Shown here: in pieces, positions 44,606-53,206 of the stretch
Numbering within the stretch: the stretch's first letter is position 1
Layout of the letters: each line of letters opens with the position of its first letter
NCBI RefSeq assembly: GCF_014062345.1
Contig: NZ_JACGLS010000002.1
Location: 341,739-405,738, forward strand
Direction of reading: 5' to 3'
DNA: 64,000 bases
Source: Tenacibaculum pelagium
GTDB lineage: Bacteria > Bacteroidota > Bacteroidia > Flavobacteriales > Flavobacteriaceae
Translations under genes and position numbers: made by a program
The notes under the pieces: model-generated
Told to the model about the DNA's origin: nothing
The model's database searches: none
What the model saw: only the letters and a program-made list of their open reading frames with translations

Positions 44606-46132
44606 TTAGCTCTTAAATATTTTGAGTTTCATTCCTGGTTTTAAGCTTTTGATGCTCCAAATATTGTTCCATTTTTTTAATTGCTCTACAGAAACTGATG
44701 GATACTTTTTAGAAATCGTCCATAATGAATCACCGTTTTTAACCACATACACTTCATGCTTTCCTTTTGGCTGCTCATATTTTTTCTGAACTGTCTTTTT
44801 TGGAATTGCTAATTTCTTCGGATAAATACTTAAACGCTGCCCTATTTTTAAACGATGATTTCGTAGCCTATTCCAGCGTTTTATATCGCTAACTCGAACA
44901 CCAAACTTATTTGCTATCTTTCCTAAATAATCTCCACTACGCACTTTATAACGGATGCGCTTATCCATTTCGAAATATTTAGGTAATGGCTTTTCTCTTT
45001 TAGCTTCATCTTCATTTGCAAGGGCATATATCTCTTTTTCCTTATCTAAAAAATCTACCACACTTTTTCGTGGTAATCGAACTGCATAGTTCTTGTTTTT
45101 AACATAAGGTATAATATCTAGTTTGTAAGCCGGATTTAAAAAAGATAATAACTCTCTATTTATTTTTGTTTTTTCAGATATCTGATCGAAACTGATAGTT
45201 CTTTTTACACGAATAGTATCCGTTTCGAAATGAAATATTTTTGGAGCATCCGGATAAATATTATGTTCTTCAGCATATTCAAAAATATACATCGTTGCAT
45301 AAAATGCTGGAACATACCCAGCGGTTTCACGAGGTAAAAACGGACGAATATTCCAATAATTTTTATAGCCTCCTGATCGCTTTATTGCTTTAGAGACATT
45401 ACCTGGACCTGAGTTATAAGCCGCTAAAGCCAAATCCCAATCTCCAAAAATTTTGTATAACTGACTTAAATATTTACAAGCGGAAACTGTAGCTTTTACA
45501 GGGTCTTGTCTTTCATCAACATATGAATTCACTTTTAAATCAAACTGAACTCCGGTACCGTACATAAATTGCCACAAACCTGTTGCGCCAACTCTTGATC
45601 GAGCATCGGGGCGTAAAGCAGATTCTACAATCGCTAGATATTTCATTTCTAATGGAACATCAAACTGATCTAAATACTGCTCAAACATCGGAAAGTAATA
45701 TTTAGCCTTTGCCATTAAGGCTGGGTAATATTTTTTACGATACTTTAAATAACTATTAATTACTTTTTCTAGAGATGGATTGTAGGCTAAATGAAATGGT
45801 GTTTTAACATCTAAATCACTCAATCTTTTTTTAAGTAAATCAGTAGTTAAAATTGAGGTTGTATTACCGATAATATCTTTATCGTTAATTACATATTGAA
45901 TACTATCAAATAATGATGAGTTAAATTTTTCTTCTACCAATAAACTATCAATCATTTTCAAATCAGTATCAGAAAATAATTCTTCTACATCATTTATTTT
46001 AATTGAATCTTTAGCTACAAAAGTTGAATCAATTACCTGGTTCAATGCTTTATTCTTGACTAACAAAGTATCAACTGGTTGTTGTGCAAAAATTGATGTA
46101 GTTAAAAAAAGTAGTACTAGTAGGCTTCTCAT
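44606..46132 (-). CDS. LysM-containing lytic transglycosylase (MltD-like)
   Basis: A 508-residue exported protein (signal RSLLVLLFLTTSIFAQ). The SLT domain has the catalytic Glu in LAIVESALRPDARS, then GATGLWQFMYGTG and ALAAYNSGPGNVSKAI. Two LysM repeats follow near the C-terminus (YKVRSGDYLGKIANKFGV and YVVKNGDSLWTISKKYPS). It cuts peptidoglycan glycan chains, forming 1,6-anhydro ends. Its gene lies 7 bases after xth. Confidence 0.93.
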   Translation of the reverse strand: MRSLLVLLFLTTSIFAQQPVDTLLVKNKALNQVIDSTFVAKDSIKINDVEELFSDTDLKMIDSLLVEEKFNSSLFDSIQYVINDKDIIGNTTSILTTDLLKKRLSDLDVKTPFHLAYNPSLEKVINSYLKYRKKYYPALMAKAKYYFPMFEQYLDQFDVPLEMKYLAIVESALRPDARSRVGATGLWQFMYGTGVQFDLKVNSYVDERQDPVKATVSACKYLSQLYKIFGDWDLALAAYNSGPGNVSKAIKRSGGYKNYWNIRPFLPRETAGYVPAFYATMYIFEYAEEHNIYPDAPKIFHFETDTIRVKRTISFDQISEKTKINRELLSFLNPAYKLDIIPYVKNKNYAVRLPRKSVVDFLDKEKEIYALANEDEAKREKPLPKYFEMDKRIRYKVRSGDYLGKIANKFGVRVSDIKRWNRLRNHRLKIGQRLSIYPKKLAIPKKTVQKKYEQPKGKHEVYVVKNGDSLWTISKKYPSVSVEQLKKWNNIWSIKSLKPGMKLKIFKS

Positions 46133-46139
46133 GTTTTAT

Positions 46140-46901
46140 TTATACGTCTAATTCAACAACAATCGGACAATGGTCTGAATGTTTTGCTTCTGGTAATATA
46201 TAAGCTCTTGAAATCTTTTCTTTTAACGGTTCGGTAACCATCGCATAATCTAAACGCCAACCTTTGTTATTCGCGCGAGAATTTGCACGATAACTCCACC
46301 AAGAATATTCTTGTCTCTCAGGATTTAAAAAACGGAAACTATCTATAAATCCACTATCAATAAACTTCCCTAGCCATTCACGCTCTTCCGGTAAAAAACC
46401 AGAAACTCCTTTCATTTTTGGATTATGGATATCAATCGCCTCATGACAAATATTGTAATCTCCACAAATAACCAAATTCGGAATCGTTTTTCTTAACTCA
46501 GTCGCATACTCCAAGATTTCATCCATATAATTGAATTTATAATCTAATCTTGCTGCATTAGTTCCTGAAGGTAAATACATGCTCATCACCGAAATGGCAT
46601 CAAAATCTACACGAAGATTTCTACCTTCAAAATCCATTGATTCTATTCCTGTTCCGTATTCTATATGGTTTGGTTTTTCTTTACAAAAAATTGCTACTGA
46701 CGAATACCCTTTCTTCTCCGCAGAAAACCAATAATGATATGGATAACCTGCATTTTCGAACTCAGTTAGGTCTAACTGTTCTTTATGCGCTTTGGTTTCT
46801 TGAATACAAATTACATCTGGATTTGCTGCTTGCAACCAATCGATAAATCCTTTTTTTAAAGCGGCACGAATACCATTTACGTTGTATGAAATTATTTTCA
46901 T
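46140..46901 (-). CDS. xth: Exodeoxyribonuclease III
   Basis: A 253-residue metal-dependent 3'-5' exonuclease and abasic-site endonuclease of the EEP fold. It has YNVNGIRAALKKGF, ICIQETKA, CGDYNICHEAIDI, NPKMKGVSGF, RLDYAMV and SDHCPIVVEL; all catalytic residues are present. It works in base-excision repair. The ATG overlaps the stop of the upstream 76-residue gene by one base. Confidence 0.96.
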   Translation of the reverse strand: MKIISYNVNGIRAALKKGFIDWLQAANPDVICIQETKAHKEQLDLTEFENAGYPYHYWFSAEKKGYSSVAIFCKEKPNHIEYGTGIESMDFEGRNLRVDFDAISVMSMYLPSGTNAARLDYKFNYMDEILEYATELRKTIPNLVICGDYNICHEAIDIHNPKMKGVSGFLPEEREWLGKFIDSGFIDSFRFLNPERQEYSWWSYRANSRANNKGWRLDYAMVTEPLKEKISRAYILPEAKHSDHCPIVVELDV

Positions 46902-47131
46902 TAATCTAAAAATATTGGTTTTTTAAGAAAAATCCAGGTTAGTTGTTTTCTTTCTCCAGTTTGTGTTTGAACTATCTTTTTTCTTGGTGACAAAACATAA
47001 GCTACCGCTATAGCAACAGCAGTTTGTATCCAAGATCTTTCTACTAAAAACACTTTATCTAAAAGTAATATGAAAAGTATTATTAATATTGGATATATTC
47101 CTCTATGAAATCTTTTTAAAAAGTTTTCCAT
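46901..47131 (-). CDS. Small membrane protein, tandem copy A
   Basis: A 76-residue protein with two predicted membrane segments (about residues 13-29 and 34-47) followed by PRKKIVQTQTGERKQLTWIFLKKPIFLD. The second half matches the following paralog (PKKKKIQTEEGEKIQVKWLFKKEPIILD). No family is recognised. Its start codon abuts the stop of copy B and its stop overlaps the xth start, so it is translationally coupled to both. Confidence 0.75.
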   Translation of the reverse strand: MENFLKRFHRGIYPILIILFILLLDKVFLVERSWIQTAVAIAVAYVLSPRKKIVQTQTGERKQLTWIFLKKPIFLD

Positions 47132-47359
47132 TTAATCTAAAATAATAGGCTCTTTCTTAAAAAGCCACTTTACTTGAATTTTTTCACCCTCTTCAGTTTG
47201 AATTTTCTTCTTTTTTGGCGAAAGAAGCATCGCAAAAGGCATTAATATTATAAGCCTGATAAGAAAATTATCAATATTGAAAACCTTATCTAAAATTGCA
47301 CTACCAATAAATACAACTACTAAAGTTATAATAAAACTATTTTTTGCTAAAAACTTCAT
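47132..47359 (-). CDS. Small membrane protein, tandem copy B
   Basis: A 75-residue paralog of copy A with the same plan: two membrane segments (about residues 8-26 and 32-47) and the C-terminal pattern SPKKKKIQTEEGEKIQVKWL. The close match in the tail and the weak one in the helices suggest that the tail is functional. It begins one base after the end of the CoA-transferase gene. The role is unknown. Confidence 0.75.
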   Translation of the reverse strand: MKFLAKNSFIITLVVVFIGSAILDKVFNIDNFLIRLIILMPFAMLLSPKKKKIQTEEGEKIQVKWLFKKEPIILD

Positions 47360-47360
47360 G

Positions 47361-48017
47361 TTAAAAATTCATTTCAGGAATTTCTCCATTTACAACTAAA
47401 GTTCCTTCAGTAGCTGCTTGAATTTCTTCAACAGAAACTCCTGGAGCTCTTTCTAATAAATGAAAAGCATTATCTTTTACTTCTAAGACAGCTAAATTAG
47501 TTACGATTTTTGTAACACAACCAACGCCTGTTAATGGTAAAGAACATTGTTTTAAAATTTTAGACTCACCGCGTTTATTAGTGTGCATCATAGCTACGAT
47601 AATATTATCTGCAGACGCTACTAAATCCATAGCTCCTCCCATTCCTTTCACCATTTTTCCTGGAATTTTCCAGTTGGCAATATCTCCGTTTTGTGCCACT
47701 TCCATTGCTCCTAAAACGGTTAATTGCACATGCTTACCGCGAATCATAGAGAAACTAGTAGCAGAATCGAAAATAGATCCGCCATCTAAAACAGTAACAG
47801 TTTGTTTTCCTGCATTAATTAAATCAGCATCTTCAGTTCCTTCAACAGGAAAAGGTCCCATTCCTAGCAATCCGTTTTCAGATTGAAACTCAACTTCAAT
47901 ACCTTCTGGAATATAATTCGCAACTAGAGTAGGTATTCCAATTCCTAAATTAACGTACCATTTATCTTGCAACTCGTTTGCAATTCTTTGCGCTATTTGT
48001 TGTTTACTTAATGCCAT
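47361..48017 (-). CDS. scoB: 3-oxoacid CoA-transferase subunit B
   Basis: The 218-residue beta subunit of a succinyl-CoA:3-ketoacid (acetoacetate) CoA-transferase. The catalytic Glu sits in QSENGLLGMGPF, after WYVNLGIGIPTLVANYI. With subunit A it moves CoA between succinate and acetoacetate, allowing ketone-body or leucine breakdown. The two genes lie 3 bases apart. The precise acyl substrate is inferred from the family. Confidence 0.92.
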   Translation of the reverse strand: MALSKQQIAQRIANELQDKWYVNLGIGIPTLVANYIPEGIEVEFQSENGLLGMGPFPVEGTEDADLINAGKQTVTVLDGGSIFDSATSFSMIRGKHVQLTVLGAMEVAQNGDIANWKIPGKMVKGMGGAMDLVASADNIIVAMMHTNKRGESKILKQCSLPLTGVGCVTKIVTNLAVLEVKDNAFHLLERAPGVSVEEIQAATEGTLVVNGEIPEMNF

Positions 48018-48020
48018 GAT

Positions 48021-48722
48021 TTACGATTTAGGAGTTACAGTTCGTTGCTCAATTCTTTTCTCATACTTTTCTCCTTGAAAAATACGTTGTACAAAAATTC
48101 CTGGAATATGAATTTGATTTGGATCTAACTCTCCAGCAGGAACTAATTCTTCAACTTCAGCAACTGTAATTGTTGCTGCTCCACACATGTTTGGATTAAA
48201 ATTACGTGCAGTTCCTTTAAATATTAAGTTCCCTGCAGTATCTCCTTTCCACGCTTTTACAAAAGCATAATCTGCTTTAAAAGCTGGTTCTAAAACATAC
48301 ATTTTTCCGTCAAACTCACGAGTTTCTTTTCCTTCTGCTACTTCAGTTCCGTAACCAGCTGGTGTATAAAACGCAGGAAAACCTGCTTGTGCAGCTCTAC
48401 ATTTTTCAGCTAATGTTCCTTGTGGAGTTAACTCAACCTCTAACTCTCCTGATAACATCTGACGTTCAAATTCATCGTTTTCTCCTACATAAGAAGAAAT
48501 CATTTTTTTTATTTGACCATTCTGTAATAATAATCCTAATCCAAAATCATCTACTCCTGCATTATTTGAAATACAAGTTACATTTCTAACATTTAATCGT
48601 ACCAGTTCTGCTATCGCATTTTCTGGTATTCCGCACAATCCGAAACCTCCTAACATAAAAGTCATAGAGTCTTTTACGCCAGCTACCGCTTCTTGTACGT
48701 TATTTACTTTTTTATTTATCAT
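48021..48722 (-). CDS. scoA: 3-oxoacid CoA-transferase subunit A
   Basis: The 233-residue alpha subunit. It shows [19 protein letters not shown], the family signature, then [40 protein letters not shown] and [29 protein letters not shown]. It lies upstream of subunit B and after the PBP1A gene, 29 bases away. It is probably part of the same long transcript. Confidence 0.93.
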   Translation of the reverse strand: MINKKVNNVQEAVAGVKDSMTFMLGGFGLCGIPENAIAELVRLNVRNVTCISNNAGVDDFGLGLLLQNGQIKKMISSYVGENDEFERQMLSGELEVELTPQGTLAEKCRAAQAGFPAFYTPAGYGTEVAEGKETREFDGKMYVLEPAFKADYAFVKAWKGDTAGNLIFKGTARNFNPNMCGAATITVAEVEELVPAGELDPNQIHIPGIFVQRIFQGEKYEKRIEQRTVTPKS

Positions 48723-48751
48723 GTTTAGTTGTTTGTTTTATCTAAATAAGA

Positions 48752-51049
48752 TTAAAAATCGGTGTCATTTTCCTCTTCCTTCTTTTCATCACCTTCAATT
48801 TCATCTTCAGCTTTTTTCACCTCATCACAATTAATTTGGATTGATAAATTAGCAGGTTTTTCAAAATCTTCTTTACTGATATTTAAAGTTTTATCAGCAT
48901 AACATTTATTCATAAACAGTGCCCAAGTAGGTAATGACATTGCTGCTCCTTGCCCCTTTCCAATTCCAGCAAAATGTGTTGCTCTATCTTCTCCTCCTGT
49001 CCAAACACCAGTAGCTAAATTAGGTACGATTCCCATAAACCACCCATCAGATTGATTTTGAGTTGTTCCTGTTTTTCCAGCAATTGGATTGGTAAAATTA
49101 TATGGATGTCCGGTAATATAACCTGGTCTTTTATAAGGTGAACGTAAACGTACACCAGAACCTGATGTAGTTACTCCTTTCATTAAATCAAGAATAACAT
49201 ATGAAGATTCTTCACTTAACACCTCTTTTGTTTCTGGTACAAATTCTTCTAAAACAGTTCCGTTTTTATCTTCAATACGCGTAATCATCATCGGGCTTAC
49301 TCGTAATCCTTTATTTGCAAACGTTGAATATGCACTTACCATCTCAATTAAAGATAAATCTACTGCTCCAAGCGCTATAGATGGATTTGCTTCTATCTTT
49401 GTTTTAATTCCTGATGATTCTGCTAAACGAGCTACGTTTATAGGTGCTACTTTATCTATTAATTGCGCAGAAATTGTATTTAAAGAGCCTGCTAATCCTT
49501 CTTTTAAAGTTACCATGTTTCCATAATCTGGACTTGTATTTTTCGGCGTCCAATCATCTGGCATTCCGTATTTTTCTTTAGGAATTGTATATAAAATATT
49601 AGGTAATTGATCGCATGGTGACATTTTTAACTGATTAATCGCTGTTGCATAAACAAAAGGTTTAAATGTAGAACCTACTTGACGCTTTTGTTGCTCAACT
49701 GCATCGTACTTAAAGTACTTGTGATTAATACCACCAACCCAAGCTTTAATATGCCCCGTTTGAGGTTCGATAGAAACTAAACCTGAACGTAAAAAGTGCT
49801 TATAATAACGAATAGAATCGTAAGGCGTCATTACTGTATCGATCTCCCCTTTCCAAGAAAACACACGCATATCTGTATCAGTATTAAAAGATTCTTCTAT
49901 CTCTTTTTCAGATTTACCAGCTGCTTTTAATCGTTTATAACGGTTAGAGCTTCTTTTTGCTCTTTTCATTATTCTAGAAATGTCTGATTTTTCTATATCG
50001 TAAAAAGGTGCTGTTCTATTTTTCTTTTGTTCTTTTGAAAAGTACGATTGTAAGTTTGCCATATGCTCTCTACTCGCTTCTTCAGCATATTTTTGCATAC
50101 GAGAATCTATGGTTACATATACTTTTAATCCGTCTTTATAAATATCATATGGTTTTCCATTAGGCTTTAAATTATTTTTTGCCCATTTTTTCAAACGTTG
50201 TTTTATATTTTCTCTAAAATAAGTTGCCAATCCATCACTATGACTCTCTGGAGTGAAATTTATTTTTAGTGGTAAATTTTGTAACGAATCTTTTTCTTTT
50301 TGGGTTAGCAATCCGTTTTTTGCCATTTGAGCGAATACTACATTTCTACGTTGCAAAGATTTTTTTCTAGAAATTTTTCTATACGGATTATACTGACGAG
50401 GATTTTTTAGCATTGCTACTAAAATCGCCGACTCTTGTAAATCTAATTCTTTAGGCTCTTTACCAAAATAAATGCGTGCTGCTGAACGTATACCTGTTGC
50501 TTTGAATAAAAAACCTTGTGTATTTAAGTACATGGTCATAATTTCTTGTTTGGTATATTGACGCTCTAATTTAATAGCAACAATCCACTCTTTCGCTTTT
50601 TGTAATATTCTTAAAAATTTATTTCCTGATGCTTTTTTTGTAAATAAATTTTTTGCTAGTTGTTGAGTTATAGTACTTGCACCTCCTCCAGCTCCTAATT
50701 TAGCCACAGCTCTTGCAGTTCCTCTAAAATCAATCCCTGAATGCTCATAAAAACGTTCATCTTCTGTTGCTACTAAAGCTTTTACTAAATCTTGAGATAA
50801 ATCTTTATATTGTATTGGTGTTCTATTAGCTTCAATATAATATTTCCCTAGTGTTTTTCCATCAGAAGAAATAACTTCTGTTGCTAAATCACTTTTAGGA
50901 TTTTCTAATTCTTCGAAAGAAGGTAGTGCACCAAATACCCCCCAAGAAGCTAATAGAAATAATAAGCATACAAAAAGGAATCCTCCTAAAACAATGCCCC
51001 AAAACCATTTAATATATTTGCTAAAACTAGCAACTTTCTTTTCTGCCAT
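48752..51049 (-). CDS. Class A penicillin-binding protein (PBP1A-like)
   Basis: A 765-residue bifunctional peptidoglycan synthase. One N-terminal membrane helix (GIVLGGFLFVCLLFLLASW) is followed by the glycosyltransferase domain (TEDERFYEHSGIDFRG, catalytic Glu near residue 96; GGASTITQQLAKNLF) and the transpeptidase domain (SxxK motif in GSTFKPF, KTGTTQ). An acidic tail ends EGDEKKEEENDTDF. A longer frame from 51124 runs into gldH; the ATG at 51049 (MAEKKVASF) is used. It follows gldH by one base. Confidence 0.95.
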   Translation of the reverse strand: MAEKKVASFSKYIKWFWGIVLGGFLFVCLLFLLASWGVFGALPSFEELENPKSDLATEVISSDGKTLGKYYIEANRTPIQYKDLSQDLVKALVATEDERFYEHSGIDFRGTARAVAKLGAGGGASTITQQLAKNLFTKKASGNKFLRILQKAKEWIVAIKLERQYTKQEIMTMYLNTQGFLFKATGIRSAARIYFGKEPKELDLQESAILVAMLKNPRQYNPYRKISRKKSLQRRNVVFAQMAKNGLLTQKEKDSLQNLPLKINFTPESHSDGLATYFRENIKQRLKKWAKNNLKPNGKPYDIYKDGLKVYVTIDSRMQKYAEEASREHMANLQSYFSKEQKKNRTAPFYDIEKSDISRIMKRAKRSSNRYKRLKAAGKSEKEIEESFNTDTDMRVFSWKGEIDTVMTPYDSIRYYKHFLRSGLVSIEPQTGHIKAWVGGINHKYFKYDAVEQQKRQVGSTFKPFVYATAINQLKMSPCDQLPNILYTIPKEKYGMPDDWTPKNTSPDYGNMVTLKEGLAGSLNTISAQLIDKVAPINVARLAESSGIKTKIEANPSIALGAVDLSLIEMVSAYSTFANKGLRVSPMMITRIEDKNGTVLEEFVPETKEVLSEESSYVILDLMKGVTTSGSGVRLRSPYKRPGYITGHPYNFTNPIAGKTGTTQNQSDGWFMGIVPNLATGVWTGGEDRATHFAGIGKGQGAAMSLPTWALFMNKCYADKTLNISKEDFEKPANLSIQINCDEVKKAEDEIEGDEKKEEENDTDF

Positions 51050-51050
51050 A

Positions 51051-51539
51051 CTATTCAATTTTTTCAATTCTAAACCCAACATGAGTAATGCCTTCAAGCT
51101 CTTCAATTCCTTTAGTATTGCCATTTTTTCTCATGGCTTGACGCACTTTAAAAGTATACTCTCCTGTAGTTGGAAATGTTATATTTTCTTTATAAAAAAG
51201 TTTATTTTCTTTAATATCTGAAAACCCTTTTCCTAAAAATTTCCCATTAACATCAGCCATATCATACTCTAAAGTATCAACTATAACTTGTCCATCTGGA
51301 AAATCCATCTCAGTAATTAAAAACAAATTACTGTACTGGTAATCTTTATTATTTCTAAGATTAATAAAAAGGTTTTTCTTGTTTATAGAGTCCTTTACTG
51401 GAAACGAAAACTCCACTGTATTTTCTTTGCTCCATGAACTATTTGGTAGAGAAATATACTCGTCATAAGTTCTTTTAGAATCACAAGAAGTGATTATAAA
51501 TACAACAGCAAAAAGTACAAATACAATATTACTTTTCAT
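51051..51539 (-). CDS. gldH: Gliding motility lipoprotein GldH
   Basis: A 162-residue lipoprotein (leader ending VVFIITSC, C19). The family is recognised from SKRTYDEYISLPNSSWSKENTVEFSFPV and LFINLRNNKDYQYSNLFLITEMDFPDG. GldH is needed for gliding in F. johnsoniae and for the type IX machinery there, working in the cell envelope. The real start is the ATG at 51539, not the frame start at 51716, which is antisense-like within ricT. It overlaps ricT by 11 bases. Confidence 0.92.
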   Translation of the reverse strand: MKSNIVFVLFAVVFIITSCDSKRTYDEYISLPNSSWSKENTVEFSFPVKDSINKKNLFINLRNNKDYQYSNLFLITEMDFPDGQVIVDTLEYDMADVNGKFLGKGFSDIKENKLFYKENITFPTTGEYTFKVRQAMRKNGNTKGIEELEGITHVGFRIEKIE

Positions 51540-52977
51540 TTTTTGGCTCCGTGTTTTTATTTCCGTTAGGGTTTCTCTTTTTCTGATTATTATTTCTTCG
51601 TCTTTGATTATTCGGTTTTTTACCTTTTTCTTGATTTGGTTTATTATCCGAATTCCTTTCAACTTTAGGATTATTACTTCTAGGATTCTTTTTGGGACGA
51701 GGTTTTCTATTATCAACTCTCTTTTTGTCCGTTTTAGTATCTCCTTCAGCCTTTACAGGTTTTCTCTGAGGCTTTCTTTGCGGTTTCTTTTCCGTCTTAG
51801 CATCAGTAGATTTGTTTTCTGGTTTTCTATTAGCTGGTTTTCTCGATTTTCTTCTATTATTTCTTCGAGGCTTTTTAGGTGTATCGAAACGTGTTAAACT
51901 ATCTTGACCAACTACATTTTCGAAATCAACTACAGGTTCTTCTGTAATTTCAGATTCATACTCATCTAACGGTAAAGCAAGTTCATTATTTTTATTCAAC
52001 TCAATAATTTCATGAACTTGGTCTAATGACAATTTAAACCACTTAAAACTTTCGTTTTTGTAGGTATACCAAACTAGCTTTTTAAAGATGTCCATTTTTA
52101 CAAAAACAGCATCTCCTTTTTCAGTTTTAAGTATTTTATCTTGCTTCGGAAAGCTTTTTAAAGCATCTAAATACGTGTCTAATTCAAAGTTTAAACAGCA
52201 TTTTAACTTCCCGCATTGTCCTGCTAATTTTAACGGATTTAAAGACAATTGTTGGTAACGTGCCGCAGCAGTGTTTACTTTTCTAAAATCTGTTAACCAA
52301 GTAGAACAGCACAATTCTCTACCACAAGAACCAACTCCTCCTAAACGAGCGGCTTCTTGACGCATACCTACTTGACGCATTTCTACACGAATAGAAAAAG
52401 CACCTGCTAAATCTCTAATTAACTGACGAAAATCTACACGTTCATCTGCAGTATAATAAAAAGTGGCTTTGGTTCCATCTCCTTGATATTCGACATCAGA
52501 AAGTTTCATTTTTAAGCCTAATCGACTAATGATTTCTCTTCCTTTTCGTTGGGTTTCCTGCTCACGATCTCGAGCTGTGTGCCAAACATCGATATCTTTT
52601 TGAGATGCTTTTCTGTAGATTTTTTTTACATCTTCACTATCGGCAGTAACTTTTCGCTTTTTCATTTGAACTTTTACAAGTTCGCCTGCTAAAGAAACAA
52701 TACCAATATCGTGACCTGATGAACCTTCTACAGCCACAACATCACCCATAGTAATGGTAATGTTTTCAGGATTTTTATAAAAATGTTTACGTCCGTTTTT
52801 AAATCGAACTTCAAAAATATTAAATGGAGCTTCACCTGAAGGTAAAGTCATATTCGATAACCAATCAAAAACGGCAAGTTTATTTCCACTTCCGCAGGTA
52901 CCTGTTGCGCAATTTCCATTGCTTTTACAACCATTAGGTACACCGTTTTTGCCAGTTGAGCAACTGCTACAACTCAT
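51529..52977 (-). CDS. ricT: PSP1-domain RicT-like protein with basic tail
   Basis: A 482-residue protein. The N-terminus is Cys-rich (CSSCSTGKNGVPNGC, CATGTC), and the core is the PSP1 domain (residues about 40-280) with the paired cysteine motifs SCGRELCCSTW and CGKLKCCLNF. In Bacillus, RicT (YaaT) joins an Fe-S complex that helps RNase Y mature RNAs. The last 120 residues or so are a low-complexity Lys/Arg/Asn/Pro tail (RRNNRRKSRKPANRKPENK...), likely to bind RNA or membranes. It precedes gldH, overlapping its start by 11 bases. Confidence 0.92.
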   Translation of the reverse strand: MSCSSCSTGKNGVPNGCKSNGNCATGTCGSGNKLAVFDWLSNMTLPSGEAPFNIFEVRFKNGRKHFYKNPENITITMGDVVAVEGSSGHDIGIVSLAGELVKVQMKKRKVTADSEDVKKIYRKASQKDIDVWHTARDREQETQRKGREIISRLGLKMKLSDVEYQGDGTKATFYYTADERVDFRQLIRDLAGAFSIRVEMRQVGMRQEAARLGGVGSCGRELCCSTWLTDFRKVNTAAARYQQLSLNPLKLAGQCGKLKCCLNFELDTYLDALKSFPKQDKILKTEKGDAVFVKMDIFKKLVWYTYKNESFKWFKLSLDQVHEIIELNKNNELALPLDEYESEITEEPVVDFENVVGQDSLTRFDTPKKPRRNNRRKSRKPANRKPENKSTDAKTEKKPQRKPQRKPVKAEGDTKTDKKRVDNRKPRPKKNPRSNNPKVERNSDNKPNQEKGKKPNNQRRRNNNQKKRNPNGNKNTEPKNEK

Positions 52978-53143
52978 AAAATAGTATATTTTTAAAAATG
53001 TTTTTTAAATCTGACGAATTCACAGTATCAAAAAACACTTTTTTGTTATTGATTTTCAGCTAGATAAAACTCAATTCACCTCAACTTCTCTTAATCAGTA
53101 AAGATACATATTCTATTGAAAATTGAAAATTGATTTTTCTCTT

Positions 53144-53180
53144 AAAAAAACAACCCTTTGTTTTAGCTAAACAAAGGGTT
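53144..53180 (-). terminator. Terminator after glnS
   Basis: A 12- to 13-bp stem (AACCCTTTGTTTA / TAAACAAAGGGTT) is followed on the minus strand by seven T residues, 27 bases past the glnS stop. Confidence 0.82.
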
Positions 53181-53206
53181 ATTAAGTTAAATTTTTAATA
53201 ATTAAA

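Noticed and set aside
51540..51716. N-terminal extension of gldH
   Set aside because: It lies inside the ricT coding region, and the lipoprotein signal starts at 51539.
51490..51897. ORF of 135 residues on the plus strand
   Set aside because: It is the antisense of the repetitive ricT tail and is rich in Phe, Ile and Ser only because of that composition.
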